From: Pagrus major
Lineage: Eukaryota > Chordata > Actinopteri > Spariformes > Sparidae
Length of the DNA stretch: 64,000 bases
Assembly: GCF_040436345.1 (NCBI RefSeq)
Contig: NC_133230.1
Span: 7,089,297-7,153,296 of the forward strand
Direction: 5' to 3'
The notes below the pieces were generated by a model that worked only from the letters and a program-made list of their open reading frames with translations, searched no databases and was not told the origin of the DNA. Numbering within the stretch: position 1 is the first letter of the stretch; each line of letters starts with the position of its first letter. Position numbers and translations under genes: made by a program. This document shows, in pieces, positions 47,503-60,498 of this stretch.

Positions 47503-50500
47503 ATGCCCCCCAAAAAGACAGAAGCCCCGAAGCAGCCTCCATTGATTGGACGATTTGGGACCTCTCTGAAGATTGGGATTGTGGGATTACCCAATGTCGG
47601 GTATGTGCATGTTATACATATTAGCAAAGCAATGTTCTGTGAGTCAATGAACACATGTTTTTAGTCATGATTAAGGGTTAGTTATTGCACTGCTGTTGAC
47701 ATGTCCCTGACTCTGTCCACTGCAGGAAATCCACCTTTTTCAATGTGCTGACTAAAAGTCAGGCAGCTGCAGAGAACTTCCCATTCTGCACGATCGACCC
47801 AAATGAGAGCAGGGTGCCTGTCCCAGATGAGCGCTATGATTTCCTCTGCCAATACCACAAACCAGCTAGGTGTGTGTTATGACAGCGTCTTCTGACAACC
47901 TGTTCAATTTGTCCAACATCCATGGAGTCCTGTCTCACTGAATCCTTGTCTCCTCTCTTTAGTAAGGTTCCAGCTTTTCTAAACGTGGTGGACATTGCTG
48001 GTCTGGTAAAGGGAGCTCACGCAGGACAGGGACTCGGAAATGCCTTTCTCTCCCACATCAGTGCCTGCGATGGCATCTTCCACATGACTCGTGAGTTGTC
48101 ATTTCTACTGGTCGCAGCTGCTTTGTAGTAACAACTGAGTAGTGGACAGGTGTTTGGAAGGAGTCTGCTTTATTGGCCAAGTATGTGCACACATACAAGG
48201 AATTTGATTCCAGTTTGCATTGCTCCATGTATGTAAGTGAACAAATATGTTAATGGTAAACATAAAAAAAAAGTAAAGAATGGTACAATGCAGTACTGTA
48301 GGATGTGAATTGAGGATTACAAAAAATATGGCCAACACTATACATCCCAGTAATGTCAGTTTTAGGCATGGTCATTGAAATGTGTAAATATATGTAACAT
48401 GGTGACTACATCTCTTTTAGGTGCATTTGATGATGAGGATATCATCCACGTGGAGGGTAACGTTGACCCTGTGAGGGACATTGAGATCATCCATGAGGAG
48501 CTGCGACTAAAGGACGAGGAAATGATTGCTCCAATCCTTGACAAACTGGAGAAAACCGCCGTCAGAGGAAGTGACAAAAAACTCAAGCCCGAATATGTAA
48601 GTGAAGTGTTTTGGTTTATGTGCTATGCAGCTGTTCCCTTTTTTATTTTTGTGTCATTATTTTGGGGGCTAAATGATCTGTATACATGATATGTAACCTG
48701 CTGCTTCTGGCTTCAGGACATCATGTTGAAAGTAAAGAACTGGATCGTGGATGAGAAGAAACACATTCGATTTTGCAGCGACTGGAACGACAAAGAGGTA
48801 ATGATGTATGTTCATGTGTTAGGATAGTATGTCTGTAAGTATTTGTTGTAATATTTCCAAACAAATGCATTACAGGGCTGCTGTATGGATCAGTTGAAAG
48901 ATGCAATTTAGTCTCAGTGTAGTGGATTAATAGTTTCTGTCTTGTATAAAAACTTGGTCATCTCAATCAAGTATAAGTGTTTGTCTTGTTTTTTGCCTTT
49001 TTGACAAATTTCTGCCATTTTCAGTATTTTTCTTCTAATGCTCCAATTTAAAATTCACATAAATCAGAATCAGTATTCCTTTATTGTCCCACAACGGGGA
49101 AATTTGTTTGCCACAGCAGCCAAAGGACAGAATATTACAAAGAAAAACAATAACAATAGCCAAAAATGAACAATATAAATGAAAAAGGTAAAAAATAGAA
49201 TAGACTTGTATATACATATAAACATGATATTGTACAAAATTAACAGTAGTGAATTTTTATTTACAATATAAATAATAAATATGGTTGTTGAGAAAAAAAA
49301 CCCCAGTGATTGGTGTAATTATGCTTTTTCTGTGGTTTCTATTTGTTTTCCTGATCGACAGAGTACTGTAATTGGACTCTCTGGAACAGCATGCCTATTA
49401 TCTTATCAGCAGGGTGTCACCGCAGAAATTCACTGAACTGAGAACTAAACATGTTTTGTAAACTTTTTAATTTTCTCCACAGATTGAGGTGTTGAACAAA
49501 TACCTGTTCCTGACGTCCAAGCCCATGATCTACCTGGTTAATCTCTCAGAGAAGGATTACATCAGAAAAAAGAACAAGTGGTAAGATTGCTTGTAGTGTA
49601 TGTGCACGTCCCATACATATTTTATTTAAGTATGTAGCTGCTGTCAGACATTCAGAATGATTAACCCTGCTGCCTGTTCCTCTCAGGTTGGCGAAAATCA
49701 AGGAGTGGGTAGATGCTCACGATCCTGGTGCGATGGTGATTCCTGTGAGTGGATGTGTCGAGGCTAAATTGTTTGACATGGAGGAGGAGGAGAGGGCTAA
49801 GTACTGCGAGGAACAAAAGACACAGAGGTGGGACATAAACACAACATGTAGCATTAATATGGTGAATCGGTTCTTGGAACTGCTCCATCATGGCTCCTCT
49901 GTGTGTTTCCAGTGTTCTGACCAAAATAATAAAGACTGGCTATGCAGCGCTACAGCTGGAATACTTCTTCACCGCAGGACCAGATGAGGTGCGAGCTTGG
50001 ACCATTAGGGTAAGTGCTGTGATTATGAAAAGTTCTTTATTACCTTATGTTCTTGAGCATTAACTGTTGATAGATCCCTAAGAGGTTTTTCTGTCACAGA
50101 CTAATAACGCACCTGTTCACACTGAATCATAATCACACAGAGTTATACGTCCGAGAAATGAGCCTAAATTTGTATTTTTGGATTTGAAGAGCATTTTTGT
50201 GATTGCTCATACATTAGCTCTCAGTATTTTGCAAAGTGTTTGCAGCATTTCTGGATTTAAATTTTTCTCAGCTTGCTGAAACATCTGAAATGTGGGTGGG
50301 AACACAGAAGTCTGGAAAAGGACCGGAATTTTTTGTGCATTTAAGGCTTTATGTGCTTGATATTTGAGTTGGAAGTGCATTTCTCTCCCTTTTTTACTTA
50401 TTCACAGTACATTTTTAATTTGTATGTTTTTACTCTTTCACATTTTGTCCTAAGGGGCCACAGTAAAAGGCTTCATTCATTATAGTTGCTTCCAAATTCA

Positions 50501-50981
50501 GTGAAACTGAGATGCAGCATGTTTTCTTTTCTTTTCAATCATGTTGTTGGCTCAGAATATTGTGTTAGTGTTTGATAATGTTCTTTAAGGTGGCAGTGTG
50601 TTAATTTATTATTAGTCATGTTGTTGAATTTTTCTGTTCTTTTTGCTCCAACAGAAAGGTAGCAAGGCTCCTCAGGCTGCAGGAAAGATCCACACTGACT
50701 TTGAGAAAGGCTTCATCATGGCCGAGGTGATGAAGTACGTTGACTTCAAAGAGGAGGGCAGCGAAAACGCAGTCAAGGTGTGTGTTTGTATACCGACTAA
50801 TTATAAGCTTGAACTGGCACAGTGTTGAATCTCTGCCAGCAACTACGTTGACACATGTCCGCTCTCTCCTTCACAGTCTGCTGGGAAATACAGGCAACAG
50901 GGCAGGAACTACGTCGTGGAGGATGGAGACATTATCTTTTTCAAATTCAACACACCCAACGCACCTAAAAAGAAACCATGA
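47503..50981 (+). CDS. ola1: Obg-like ATPase 1 (ola1)
   Basis: P-loop NTPase of the TRAFAC/Obg family (YchF subgroup) that prefers ATP; cytosolic, linked to translation control, redox and heat stress, and in human cells also to the BRCA1-gamma-tubulin centrosome complex. Exons: 47503-47600, 47726-47869, 47963-48090, 48421-48596, 48717-48797, 49483-49580, 49687-49827, 49913-50009, 50655-50777, 50877-50981; 396 aa, the same as human. Motifs: G1 GLPNVGKST (split by intron 1 at phase 2), G3 DIAGLVKGA, and at the G4 position NLSE instead of NKxD, the known basis of ATP preference. A central coiled-coil arm follows, then a C-terminal TGS domain ([19 protein letters not shown], then [11 protein letters not shown]). 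The ATG begins the exon, and the MPPKK start agrees with the family. Confidence 0.97.
48163..48225. repeat. interspersed fish repeat fragment
   Basis: TTTATTGGCCAAGTATGTG, then ACACATACAAGGAATTTG, the sequence of a very common teleost dispersed repeat that I associate with retroelement ends. Lies in an ola1 intron. Class not assigned. Confidence 0.5.
49061..49215. repeat. interspersed fish repeat fragment
   Basis: AAATCAGAATCAGTATTCC, then TTTATTGTCCCACAACGGGG and AAATTTG: a second relative of the TTTATTG...AATTTG type of repeat, in a later ola1 intron. Ends in an A-rich stretch. Confidence 0.5.
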
Positions 50982-51297
50982 GACCACACAGTCACCAGAG
51001 GAAGAATTCATAATACAGCTTAGCTTGGCCTCAAAGAGCTACACTGTCTGCTGGTTTTCATACTTGTCTCTTGAATTCAGAGGATCAATTCATGGCCTCC
51101 CAGGTCTGGACCAGAATCTGTTAAAATCATTCAATATAATAATGTTTCCATACATGAATAGCAATCATTCCTACCTGTAATATTTTGAGCAAATTGTAAT
51201 TTGCATCACAGAACCAGTCAGACACTTTTGAAAGCCCTGTGTTCTTGCTTTCATGGTTTCAAGGAAGAAAAAAAGTATAATTGAACTGAGAAATAAT

Positions 51298-51303
51298 AAT
51301 AAA
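51298..51303 (+). terminator. ola1: polyadenylation signal of ola1
   Basis: AATAAA about 315 nt after the ola1 stop, in an AATAATAATAAA run. Confidence 0.6.
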
Positions 51304-51319
51304 TTCTGATTTTACTGGA

Positions 51320-53400
51320 AATTGCCAGAACACAAACTGCATATTATTTTCCACTTGATGCTGATGTAGCGCTTTAATATAGATGCATCATAAGAATTTC
51401 ACCAAAACACCCTAAACACACCAAAAATACGTTTCATTTTGGGTTTTAATCTCCTGCCTGTGTCCATAAAAGTTATTTGAGGTTTTAATGTGATGAAACT
51501 GCAGTGGTTTGCTCTCTGTAATGTCTGACTCATCCTGTGTGAGTCCTGCAGAGATTTGAGTCTGCTTATTTGAATTTTTTATTTCTCACATGATAATGAC
51601 ACGCCTTAATTAGTGCTTCATTACTGGCAGGTGTGCTTAATCTGTAAAGCATCTCTTAACACATGTAAACAGTGCTGAACTGAGTGAGGGTGATAAACAG
51701 CATGTGTTATGAGTTAATCAGCAGTGATTAAATGAGTGTAGGTCTTATTTTCTCAGTTCTTTTATGCCTTTCCTTTAATTGCACTTCCTTATTTTTTATG
51801 CTTCTCAGAATAAACGCATAATACCTGAGATTTATTCAATAATGCTCTAATATGCGGTGTCTAAAAACATTTGATTAGTACCGTGTTCACTTGTAAGAGA
51901 AAATGAAAGCCATCACACTCTGTTATGCTTCAGGCCAGGACTGTGCTGTATTCTGAGGAGGATAATAATATTTTAAGAGCAAAGCAGACATCCCTGACGG
52001 TGCCTGAATGTTGTACACACTGCTTTTATTTACTTAGTTTGGGCTGGTAAACACAAAAAAACAACAGACTTTTCACATTATGAACTACGCTCTGTGGATC
52101 ATCTGGGCTGTACAGTTTGCTTCACCTTTCCTCGCTGCCTCCGCGGTGTGGATGTGTATATTTTCAAGAGTATAAAACAGATCCCCTCACTAAACCCCTT
52201 GCCAAATTGTGGACTACGATAAAAATCCTGTGAACCTAAGGGAGCAAAAATACAATAAATGTCATCTTCATCAATATGCATGTATCAATAAAAGAGACAA
52301 ACCTGTTGTTGCCTTGTGTGTTTCTACTTTTTACTCTTCTAAGCTCGACTGTGCCACTGGAATAATAGGCTTGTTCAGTGTTTTGTTACAATCACTTAAT
52401 ACATTCATATATTCAAGCTATTACAAATCGTACAAAGTTGTGTTGACTATTTCATATTTTGAGTTTGCTTTTGTCTTCTATGTTTCAATCTCAGTTTTGA
52501 ATCGAGTCCCTAAAGTACTCACAAATTTTTTTATATTTGAATATTAGCTAAGGAGAATTGTTTAGTATGTTAGCAAGAACATTTGTTGTGCCTGCCATGT
52601 TGTGAAACAATATTCAACAAAAAATACTTTATCTGCTGAAACATGTTAATTTTTCGTCTGTGATCGGGAGTCGTTCTGGTGAATTAAAATACTCTCTTAT
52701 ATAAACTTACAAACATCTTTTAGCTATGTATGTGACAATTGGGACAATAAATAAACTATTATACCGACTACAAGTTAGTGTACGGCTATTTAGCTTTTAA
52801 AAATGCCCAGCTTTGTAATGGAGGCCACCTACAGCAAAGGATTAGTAACCAAACTTTGAAAACCAACTCAGAAATAAAGCACATTATTACAACTTTTTTA
52901 TACTTACTTATACTACATAATTTAATACTGTTTTACTTTGTTCATATGTGGCGGACCCTGCCACCTTTCTAGCTTCAAACAGTGTTCTGGGGACCTTATT
53001 TTCCCTCTGAGAACAGCTTTTTTATTCAATTATGGGAAGAAAAACAATTGAGTTTGTGTTATTACCTGATTAATATTGTATATATAAAAATTCAGAGTTT
53101 GGATTTCTTCTCCAAAACTACACAGTGGCCCTTTAAGCACACAACACATTCAGTGAGGTAGTTTGTTAAATGCTGCAATGGGCAGAGAGCCACAAAACTC
53201 CTGCTGATTTTAAGGTCGTGTTTCTGCACAAACCAAGATTCAGAATGTTTATAACTCGCTTTGACACGAAACCGGTGAAATAAAGTGTGTAACTTGGACA
53301 CAAACGCCGCTGTTTTTTCGAGTATCCCTGTGGAGAACTCAACAACTGCATACCATCTCTCGTCTCCTTCAACAACAAACAGGAAACACACGTACTATAA
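51320..53400. other. intergenic, ola1 to sp3
   Basis: About 2 kb of AT-rich spacer. Short open frames are present on both strands but none has splice sites, codon bias or a recognisable product. Confidence 0.6.
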
Positions 53401-53402
53401 AA

Positions 53403-54035
53403 AGTGATTGACGTCCGTGTGCGCCAATGACGTGCGACGAACCCGCCGCTCGGCCAATCGGCGTAGAGAAGAAGGGCGGGACGTCCTGTAATGTGATGCA
53501 AATTCGACGGTCAAGCTTGTTAGTCCCACCTTTTTGTGTTTCCCGCACCGTCAATCAAAATAGAAAAAAATCGACCCGAATTCACCGATCAACACTAGCC
53601 CGCCTTTGATAAAATAATCATGTTTGGAGTTTAGTTGATCAGATAATCCTCCCGGTTACTACCATTCACGCTATGACTGGTACGTAAACATTTAGCGCAT
53701 CGAAGCGTCCAACTAATCGGTGAGTTTGTGTAACCTACAGCGAAGCAAGCTGCGTCTTTTTTATCTTTTGCTCCACTGCTAACTAGCTAGATATGGTTAG
53801 CTAACGCAGCTAGCTGCCCTAGCCGCGGAGTTGACAAAGTAAACAGTCAATCTGGGCCGAGATTGCCTCAGAATCTCCGCCGTAAAGTTGAATTTCGCAG
53901 TCAGCTCCTTTTGGACTGGAGAGTGGGGATGCTTTGCGGGCTTTTCTGGCAGACAGGAGTTGAAGATTACAGAGTTTTGCTGAGTTTCCCCCTCTCTCCC
54001 TGCTAGCGCCAGAGCAGCCTCTGAAACAAGGAGAA
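53403..54035 (+). promoter_or_regulatory. sp3: sp3 promoter and 5' UTR
   Basis: CpG-rich. Two CCAAT boxes 30 nt apart (53424-53428 and 53454-53458); the first overlaps a CRE-like TGACGTGC. A GC box GGGCGGG lies at 53474-53480 (a possible Sp-family autoregulatory site) and an octamer ATGCAAAT at 53496-53503. No TATA box. A TAGC-rich leader follows. Confidence 0.55.
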
Positions 54036-57000
54036 ATGGCGTCCGCGGACGTGGACAGCAGTCAAAGCGAGTTTCTGCAACCCGGCGGCGCAGCGGAAAC
54101 ACAGGTATCCGACATTTTCTAGCCCGTCTTTCTCGCTCGCTTTCGATTGCTGGTTGTGTTTTTGAGAGCATGAAGTTCACACGTTTTAAAATTTTGATGG
54201 CATGGGGTGAAAGCCGTACACTTCCTGTGTTCCCCTCAATAACGGCCACCCACTTTACCCCTGTAAAACCCGCCCATAGTGGGTAGGACACTGAAGTCAG
54301 TCACTTGGGTCGGCTCGCTGGAAGATAGCCGGTGTGCCTTGGGTTGGGAGGATGCCGGGGTGTGATTATTATTGTCTGGAAAGCGTCCATAATCAAAACA
54401 GGAGCGTTCAATTGTGTTGTAATAGCCACCCATCCCCCACTCTCTGCTCTCGACCGGTTGTGAGCCTGTTATCTTCACCCTGTGTGTTGGTGGTTGCATC
54501 TGGCTGGTGGCTGTTTTATCGTCCATCCTTTTTGCTTCAGCACAAATCCCACATGATCCCCCACACAGACTATGATTTAGTCTCTCTTTGATGTTTCAGC
54601 ACAGTGGTTGAATTCGTAAACTGGTTCCCATACAATAGGCAGCCTGGTTTTCCTGAGGGCTAAACCTGAAGGCTGAGATGAATCTTTCTTGTTGAATCTT
54701 TCTTGTCCTTGTTAATCTGTTAATTTTACCCCCCCAGACGACAGATATGTCTGCCATTCAGCTGACGGGTTCGGACCGATGGGAGGTTTTAACCCCCGTC
54801 TCAACTGGGAAGGAAGACCACGGAGTCGTTCACATTCCAAACTCGGGAATTGTCACGTCCAACGGGCAGTACGTGCTACCGCTTGGGAGTCTTCCCAGCC
54901 AGCCCATTTACGTTACAGCATCCGGTAATGACGCCGCAGCCAATGGAGTGTCAGGCATTCAGTATCAGGTAAAAAGAGACAGAAGCAGGTTTAAGATGCG
55001 AGTAGGTGTTGCGTTCAGGTGATGATCATGCTCAAAGCTGTCGCTCCTTCTTCCAGGTCATCCCCCAAATCCAAAATGCAGATGGGACACTTGCAGGGTT
55101 CTCAACACAGGGGTTGGATGATGGCACGGGGCAGATCCAGCTTCTCCAAGATGGCAGCCAGGGTACCATCGGAATCAGCTGTGCCACAACGGCGACCACT
55201 GACCTCCTGACGCAGGCGGGGCATGTACAGTCAATCCAAGGCGTCCCGCTGGCTGGGGGGTCATACACCAGCACAGTAGGGCTACCTGGCAACATAACGT
55301 TCGTCCCCATAAACAGTTTGGATCTGGAGTCTCTAGGCCTGACAGGAGCGCAGACTGTCCCCATCGCAACAGGGGTAACAGCTGAAGGTCAGCTCATCAT
55401 GAGCGGTCAGACACTGGAGAGTCAGGGACAGGACGCTGGTGTCAAACAGTCGCTGGTGACGGTGAGCGACGGCAGCGGCAACCAGGAACTCTACGTGCCA
55501 ACCACCACTTCTTCCTCCAACGCCTCCCATCTCCCCGAGACCATCGACGGCACTGGGGTTTTGACCCAGGCAACCGCCGTGTCTGCAGGCGTGTCTGACC
55601 CATCATCCTCAGCGAACTACAACTCCCACAACCACCTGCAGCAAATCCAGGTTAGAGTTTGTCTCAAACACCATGTCATGTGTACGTGTGTTAACTTGTA
55701 TGCTATAAGGCAGCGGTTTCCAGCCTGGGGTCAACCCGGTCCCCAGATAAATCACAAGAATTTAAACTATAAGAGGGAAAATAAATGCTTTGTAACACAA
55801 AGGGTAGGTAGGTATCGGACCACGGTACCTCCTTGGTACTGGCCAAAATGTGTCTTTCGCACAGCTTATTGGAAAGTGTTCATTACTCATCAAATGTCTG
55901 ATCATAATTACAGGTATCATAAAAGTATCATTTTAGTATTGCTGTAAAAAGTCAGGTATCTAGTAATTTCAAAAGATAGCCAGCTTGATATGATGCAGGG
56001 TATTAAATAGACATGGGTTCTTTTTCACAAGCCAGAAAGGACAGGAGCCGCTGCTTACGGCCACAATAGAGCACTCTTTCTTCATGTTATCTGCTGTTAA
56101 TATATATGTGACATGTAACCCAAATTTCCCAGAATTTATCTGGCCAACCTGCCTTGGTAGGTTTGACTCCTATACATTTTTTTTTTAACTTTGCACATTT
56201 ACTTTATAACTACGATTGAAAGTGCTAGAATGGTGCATTCATGTGTAGGCATGTAGATTGGAAAAATCTACAGTGAGATTGTGAACACAACGCTGTTGTG
56301 CAACCAGTTCTCCAGTGTTAGGAGCTCCCGACTCTGACTGTCATCAACCACAAATACATTCTTGACTTGTGAGAAATGTTCTAACTTGCAATTTATCGAC
56401 ATGAATAAGGCCAATTATCTACTGTACTATTGAACCACGACCGCCTACATAGAAACATGATGGGAATGTTGCTTTCTCAGCCTTTTTGTGTAATTGTAAT
56501 CTATTGTGCCGTTTCCTTCCTCTGCAGGTCTCATCCTCCAACGCCACCACTATCTCGCAGCCCATCCTGCAGCTGTCTGGGGACAGTCATGCCCAGGTAG
56601 CCCAGGTGGCTCAGGGCCAGGACCTGAATGCAGGAGGTCAGACTCTACAGAGTGTGCAGCTGGTCAACCCGGGGACCTTCCTCATCCAGGCCCAAACCGT
56701 CACCGCTACTGGACAGATCCAATGGCAGACCTTCCAGGTAACCTACGAGAAGTGTGGCATGTTGTGTTTTCACGTTGTGAAAGATTTCAGATTATTAACA
56801 CATGTCCCATCTGTCTCTGTAGGTTCAGGGTGTCCAGTCACTCCAGGGGCTCCAGTTGCCCCAGGGGCAGGGGCAGGCCCAGCAGCTCACCTTAGCCCCG
56901 GTTCAGACCCTCCCTCTGGGTCAGACAGGCCAGGTCAGCCTGCCCAACCTCCAGACAGTCACAGTGAACTCTGTAACACAATCTGGAATTCAGTACACAC

Positions 57001-60000
57001 AAGGGGACGATGCAAACAGTCCAGCTGGTATGGGACACCTGCACATCCTCCCACACAATTCACTTTGTAGTGTCAAATATCTTGAAAAGGTCCTAAATCT
57101 GCTTCTTCTTCTGTGGTTCAGGTATCCAGATAAAGGAGGAGCCGGACTCTGAGGAGTGGCAGCTGAGCGGAGACTCAACACTGAACCCCAGCGACCTGAA
57201 CAACCTGCGTGTTCAGATAGGCGATGAGGACATGGAGACGCCGAGCGGGGAGGGCAAGAGGCTCCGCAGAGTAGCCTGCACCTGCCCCAACTGCAAAGAG
57301 TCTGGTGGAAGGTGGGCACACGCACATCGCAGATTCATGGAGGTGGAAGAATTAACTTGGCAGAACAAAATGATGTCCTTAAACTCTATTAAACATCATA
57401 ATTGCAATAATAAGGCATTATATTACACGTTTTTCTATGTACAGCCAAATTTATTACAACCAAAAAATCTGTTTTCATGGCACCGTTCAGTGAGACGACC
57501 ACAATACCTAGATTTTACAACAGCTGTACTAAACATTTGATGTTTCAGAACGTTCAATCAGCTTCTCTTTTATTGTTGAGCTGTAAATCCATATTTGCAT
57601 AGATATTAATGCAAACACAAATGCAAATGTTGTTGCTAATCTTTTACCAGTGAGTATCAAGAGTGTTTAGTGATGTGAGATTATTTTTGGTTTATTATTT
57701 TTGCCTTTTTTGGTGTTTTTTTCAGTCTGTGCATTCATTTATTTTTTTAAAAAAAGGGGGTCATCCGCAGTGTTTGTGTTGTCACTCATATTGCAATTTC
57801 CTGGCATTTCACAGAGGTTCTGGCATGGGGAAGAAGAAGCAGCACATCTGCCACATCGCCGGCTGCGGGAAGGTTTACGGGAAAACGTCTCATCTCCGAG
57901 CTCACCTGCGCTGGCACAGCGGGGAGAGACCATTCGTCTGCAACTGGATGTTCTGCGGGAAGAGGTTCACCAGGAGCGACGAGCTGCAGAGACACAGGAG
58001 GACACACACAGGTGAGACGACGCTCAATTAAATCTGTTTTTATTACCAGCTGTTTTGTTGTATGAAAAAAGGCAAATGAAGACGGTTTTTATGTCTGTAG
58101 CAAGTTAAAAGTGGTGAATGCATTCATGTTGAAGGAATGACAGCAAAACAGAGACTGTACATGTGGTATTTTTAATAAAACAGTGTGTAGTTCTTGGTAG
58201 ATGTTCCTGTTTTTAGACTTTGCAGTTAATACATTACAGTGTACCAGAATATTTTCATGTCCCGAGTAGATGTGTGTCTCAAGCTGTCCATGCTGTTCTT
58301 TTTGATGACACAAGGCTCAGTGATGAGAGGTGTTAAGCAACTTGCAGCAGAGAAAAGAAAAGCACTTACTGTTCTGATTTAAATGCACTGTAGTTCTTAC
58401 TTCCTCAGACAATCCTGGTCCCTTGTTATCGCTCCACATAGTACTTGGTCTTGAACGACTGTAGAAAGGATCAGTGGATGAATGACGTGTGAAGACGTGA
58501 ATGATTGTGTCGTGTATTAACTGGTGTATCGATCACCGATTGGTGTTTTGGTTGTGCCACGGTGCAGAGATTAATCTAGAAAAGGGGTAAAGTGCTAATG
58601 TTATCGTAGTGTGATAATTTGTTGTTTTTCAGCTTGTTGTTGCAGCGACTTTCATCATTTTCTGTACGTGTTTCCTCACCTACTCATAGCATTTCTTCAC
58701 TATTGTGAACAGATAAATAGAGACTGTGTTTTTTGGTAAAGCAGTTCCAATGAAAACTGTTCACCTTGTCATCTGTGGACTGTCTGGATTGTCTAGATTC
58801 AGGACTGTGCCTACAGCAATATATTGAGATTGATTTTTTAAATTTATTTTTTAATTTACTTTTATTATTCATAGTCCCACAATTAAATTTCCGTCCACCT
58901 CTGCTGTGGATCTGAGAGACAGTTGTTTCAAGATCTGTCTGCACCAACCATCATTAATAAAATGTGAATTTGTCGCTAATTAAACTTTAAACTTATTTCA
59001 CTGTTAACAAACAATGAAATGCTTCAGAAACATTTATGAAGCAGTTTTAAAGGTTTATAAACGCCAGTTCTGGCTTTATAATGACTGTGTAAATAATGTT
59101 GATAGATGAGCTACACAGCATTTATCAGCCATTTTCAAAGTATTCTAAACATCAGTTGCAACTTAAACCTAAAAAGCAGTTGCTTAATAAATGGTTGATA
59201 AAACCTTTTAAATGCCCCAAGCAGGATCAATAAATTAAAATCATTCCATTTCTTTCTCACACAAACATAAAATAAAGTTTTTTCTTGAGGGTTCCTTCAA
59301 TTCATTTAAAAAAAATAGTTTTGACTAAGATCCGTGGTGACGCTTTACAGTTTTACCAAAAAACTCCACCTCCATCCATGTTTACGTGACGGTGGTGCCT
59401 TCGATTGTCTTTGTGAATTTCACTTAATGAATCCCAGCGAGCACCAACCGGGATTTCAACGTTGATTTCTGGTTGAAAACTGGGTGATATTCAGTCTGAG
59501 TGCAGCTAAAATGCTGTTACATCATCAGCAGTCTGTTCATTTATAGATTGAAAGAGAGACGATACTGATTAGTGTGAGGGTATTTCTCCAAAGTCATATT
59601 GCACTGGTAGGCTGTTTGTGGTCTACATGAAGAAATCATGTCAACACATTTAATGTTTCATATAAAATGTTATAAATATAGAACTATATAGACTGTGTGC
59701 TGGCAACAAGAAGCTTCCAGGACATCATAATGAGAGAAGTTTTGTACATTATTGTTGAATAAGACAGAGTTAAAGCTTTTACTAGTCAAAACTGGGACTT
59801 GTGGAGCAAAGTGCACAAGCTGAAGAAATACATGTATGTAGGCGCAACGCCTCAAAAGGACGCGTGCAGTTGTGGTCCAGACAGTGGAGCGGCTGTACAT
59901 CAATCAGTTAGATCGGTTGTTCGATCTCTGACCCCTGCAGTAAAATTTATTATTGCAGGATTTTCTGAAAAGGCTTTTTTTATCCTGTACAATGTAAAAA

Positions 60001-60498
60001 TATTAGTCTATCGTCATTGTTTAGACACTAAGACTAAATGTGAATTGACGTCGTCAAATAAACTTTCAGGATGAACCAGTTTTAAACGTCTTTTCAGGAC
60101 TGAAGCTTAGCAAACGCATACTGTGTGTCAACACCAGAATTAGACTTAGTCATCTGGTCCGTCTCATTACCTGTTAAACGTGTTGTGTTTTAACCAGTGA
60201 AGGTTTTATTTTCTCCCTCAGGCTGATGTTTGTGTTTGATTTGTTCCTCACAGGAGAGAAGAAGTTCGTGTGCACAGAGTGCTCCAAGAGGTTCATGCGG
60301 AGCGACCACCTGGCCAAGCACATAAAGACTCACCAGAATAAAAAAGGCGTTCCCTCCACGTCTCCGCCCTCCACCGACGCCGTCATCACCACCGACGGAA
60401 CCACGCTCATCCTCCAGACCGCCACCCACGACCTTGTAGGCAATCAGGAGATCCCTTTACAGCTGGTCACTGTGGCGCCCGGAGAGGTCATGGAATGA
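54036..60498 (+). CDS. sp3: Sp3 transcription factor (sp3)
   Basis: Nuclear zinc-finger factor that binds GC boxes; activator or repressor depending on SUMO state. Exons: 54036-54104, 54738-54968, 55057-55650, 56528-56737, 56823-57027, 57122-57311, 57815-58011, 60254-60498; 646 aa (human long form 781; human Gly/Ala-rich N-terminal tracts are missing). Features: DRWEVLTP and NGQYVLPL near the start, two Gln-rich activation regions ([40 protein letters not shown]), the SUMO site IKEEPD (exon 6), the Btd box [12 protein letters not shown], three C2H2 fingers, and the C-terminus [18 protein letters not shown]3 rather than SP1 or SP4 by the [19 protein letters not shown] segment, the C-terminus and the adjacent ola1. 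The AUG at 54036 matches the human MAALDVDSG start, but the homologous frame extends further upstream. The sp3a/sp3b subtype is not decided. Confidence 0.95.
55711..55735. repeat. possible end of a hAT-like repeat
   Basis: CAGCGGTTTCCAGCCTGGGG is like the CAGNGGTTCCCAACCTGGGG terminus of hAT elements. No partner end found in the rest of the intron 55651-56527. Confidence 0.3.
57815..60329 (+). other. sp3: sp3 C2H2 zinc-finger domain (split by a 2.2-kb intron)
   Basis: Fingers 1 and 2 are in exon 57815-58011: [19 protein letters not shown] with A-H-L-R-W-H, and [19 protein letters not shown] with R-H-R-R-T-H. Finger 3 is in exon 60254-60498: [19 protein letters not shown] with I-K-T-H. The contact residues K-H-A, R-E-R and R-H-K are those of Sp1-Sp4, so GC-box binding is expected. 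All Cys and His ligands are present. Confidence 0.95.
58012..60253 (+). other. large sp3 intron, nothing coding
   Basis: 2242 nt between zinc fingers 2 and 3. AT-rich. No repeat family or RNA gene recognised. A second acceptor-like CCCTCAG at about 60220 is not in phase-supported use. Confidence 0.55.
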
